DNA of 62,481 nt, from assembly GCF_001949145.1 (NCBI RefSeq), contig NW_019091487.1, forward strand, positions 350,535-413,015. The letters run 5' to 3'. The notes under the pieces were generated by a model. That model ran no database searches. It was not told where the DNA came from and saw only the letters and a list, made by a program, of their open reading frames with translations. Source of the stretch: Acanthaster planci. Its lineage: Eukaryota > Echinodermata > Asteroidea > Valvatida > Acanthasteridae. This document shows, piece by piece, positions 60,826 to 62,481 of the stretch (its first letter is position 1; every line of letters begins with the position of its first letter). A program made the position numbers and the translations under genes.

Positions 60826-62481
60826 TTTTTTAATACACTTGTGTTGCAAACCTGATTTTTAAATATTTGTTGATCGTAAAATGTTTCCATAGCCTTCGCA
60901 ATTTTCAAGACGGGGAAAAATGGGCAGTTGAAAGATTTTCAACAGCCTTAGGATAAACTGGCTCCAAAAAGACAAAGAGTTCTGTTTTTTGTAGGGCAAT
61001 TCATTGGTAACCCTGTCCCCAAACACAGGGGTGAATGTCAGTCAAAATTGTTATCTCCATGGCATCGCATAACATTGCATAAATATTTCACCATGCTTAT
61101 CAACCGAAAACAAATTCCAGTCTTAACTCCCCTTTTCTTGTGAAGTTCAACCCTCTTTGTCCCTCTTTGTTTTCTGCGTAATCCAGCCAATGATAACTGT
61201 TGCTGGGGCCAGCCTGAATTTTGGAGTTGAAGAGGGTGCACTTCAGTCCCACAAAGGGGGTAAAGCACACCTGTTGTTTGTCTTTTTTTGGGGGGGGGAC
61301 GTGCCTACGCAGGCAACTTCAACAGGGCAATAATGTGAAAAGAATGCAGGTTGGGCCAGTGTTATCTATCTGGTAGAATGATAACTACAGGACTTAGGAA
61401 TTTGATTGTCAGTGTTCCTGACCAGGAAGATTTAGCCACTGAACCTGAAACTACACAGGCAGCAAGGACCAATTGTAGTGGAAGAAGGTTTTTGAGGAAT
61501 GTACATGTTCATATTACTGTACATCACATGAACACAACAGCAGACTGGATGGGGTGTTGGAGGGGTTCAGGTACATGTATGGGGACCAGGGGTGTCCTTT
61601 CACATCATTGATTAAGTGCCTTAACTCTTTTGGGTGATTTCTGTACTGGTACATGTACAAGTACATGTACATCTTATGAAAAGGGAACAGTTATCGCATA
61701 GTGCAAGTTCATGTACAGTGAGCTTCACAGAGTTTGACTGCAGGACCAACCACCAACATCAGCAAAATCAAAAAAAAAACGGCAAAGGGAAAAGTAATCT
61801 ACGTATTCTTAGCTTCACAGGCATGAGAACAAATCAGCAATAAAACATACCCATTGTCAGATTTATTGCCACAAAACTCATTCATTTAATGGAACTCTGT
61901 TCACATTTTATCTCCAACTTTGGTGGTGATCACACATACACCAATGATAATGACTGTTTACCTTCTCAGTGAGAGCAAATCACGATATCAACTGTCACTA
62001 AACATCACAGATATACTGTGGTGTGATTAGGCGGGGCTGGTTTGTAATCTTTGTCAAATTATCTCATGTAATGACTGTACAAATGTCAAATTATATTTAC
62101 ACAGATCCTACTTCTTATCAGCTCCTTTTCTGCAAACCAAGACTTTAAACAAACGGGGAATGTTTTATTCTTAAACTGTTGATGAACCCGAACACTGAAC
62201 ACAAATGCAGTACAAGTCAGTTTTATAAATGAATCCACACAGAAAAGAATTTACGAAAAAACATATTTATAAATCCTGTGAATATAATAAAATGCAGCTA
62301 ATATGTGGCACATGTAATGTACATGTGTGTGTGTAATACAAAGTAGTTGCAAATGAAACATTACTGAAACTGGCTAATAAACCGTACAAATCCATGTCAT
62401 TCAGACTGCAGTACTGTCGACAAGACACAGGTACATGTACATTCGTACATGTACATCATGCCGGTATACTGGTAGGTACAT
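60826..62481. other. Noncoding, no gene seen
   Basis: AT-rich sequence with a T7-G9 junction near 61.29 kb and dense ACATGT palindromes at 61.65-61.67 and 62.43-62.46 kb. No exon recognised. Confidence 0.5.

Noticed and set aside
60611-60908. Repeat-containing open frames on both strands
   Set aside because: The 42-bp period keeps all these frames open, and both strands are equally open.

Overview
This is a window of an animal nuclear genome: genes are split by GT-AG introns, noncoding DNA is AT-rich, and short interspersed and foldback repeats are scattered throughout. The one clearly identifiable multi-exon gene is a heparan sulfate 6-O-endosulfatase (Sulf family), about equally similar to vertebrate SULF1 and SULF2. 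Together with tRNA-derived SINEs and a great abundance of TACATGTA-type palindromes, this suggests an invertebrate deuterostome, perhaps an echinoderm. That placement is inferred, not proven.

Layout. (1) 1-1.75 kb: a small, apparently intronless secreted C-type lectin gene on the plus strand (1042-1509) with a poly(A) signal at 1740. (2) 1.75-10.4 kb: no recognisable gene; it holds a 141-bp minisatellite (2541-2965) in a long G-poor tract and a small foldback sequence. (3) 10.4-12.6 kb, minus strand: a large 3'-terminal exon encoding a cysteine-free, Ser/Thr/Pro-rich mucin-like protein with five Ser-Gly sites in acidic context, typical of glycosaminoglycan attachment. Its stop codon lies in a 31-bp tandem repeat and poly(A) signals follow. 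Its upstream exons are not resolved; a 40-bp candidate exon with a very strong acceptor lies at 14186-14225. (4) 18.2-34.2 kb, minus strand: the complete coding part of Sulf, reconstructed here as 15 exons that join in frame to 882 residues, from signal peptide to the conserved Cys-rich C-terminal domain. (5) 34.2-62.5 kb: about 28 kb without recognisable coding sequence. It lies upstream of Sulf and may hold 5' noncoding exons, promoter and enhancers. It contains tandem repeats at 46.6, 50.0 and 60.7 kb, a 278-bp MITE with long inverted termini at 54.6 kb, two opposite copies of a Harbinger-like MITE at 47.8 and 56.5 kb, and a SINE at 55.5 kb.

Functional theme. Sulf proteins work at the cell surface and in the matrix, removing 6-O-sulfates from heparan sulfate and so retuning Wnt, FGF, BMP and related signalling. 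Directly downstream on the same strand is an exon that looks like a glycosaminoglycan-bearing core protein. A GAG-editing enzyme beside a probable GAG carrier, with a short AVFTL motif shared by both, is the most interesting feature of the window. Whether they are separate genes or share transcripts cannot be decided from sequence alone. All splice junctions were read by eye and no alignment was run.
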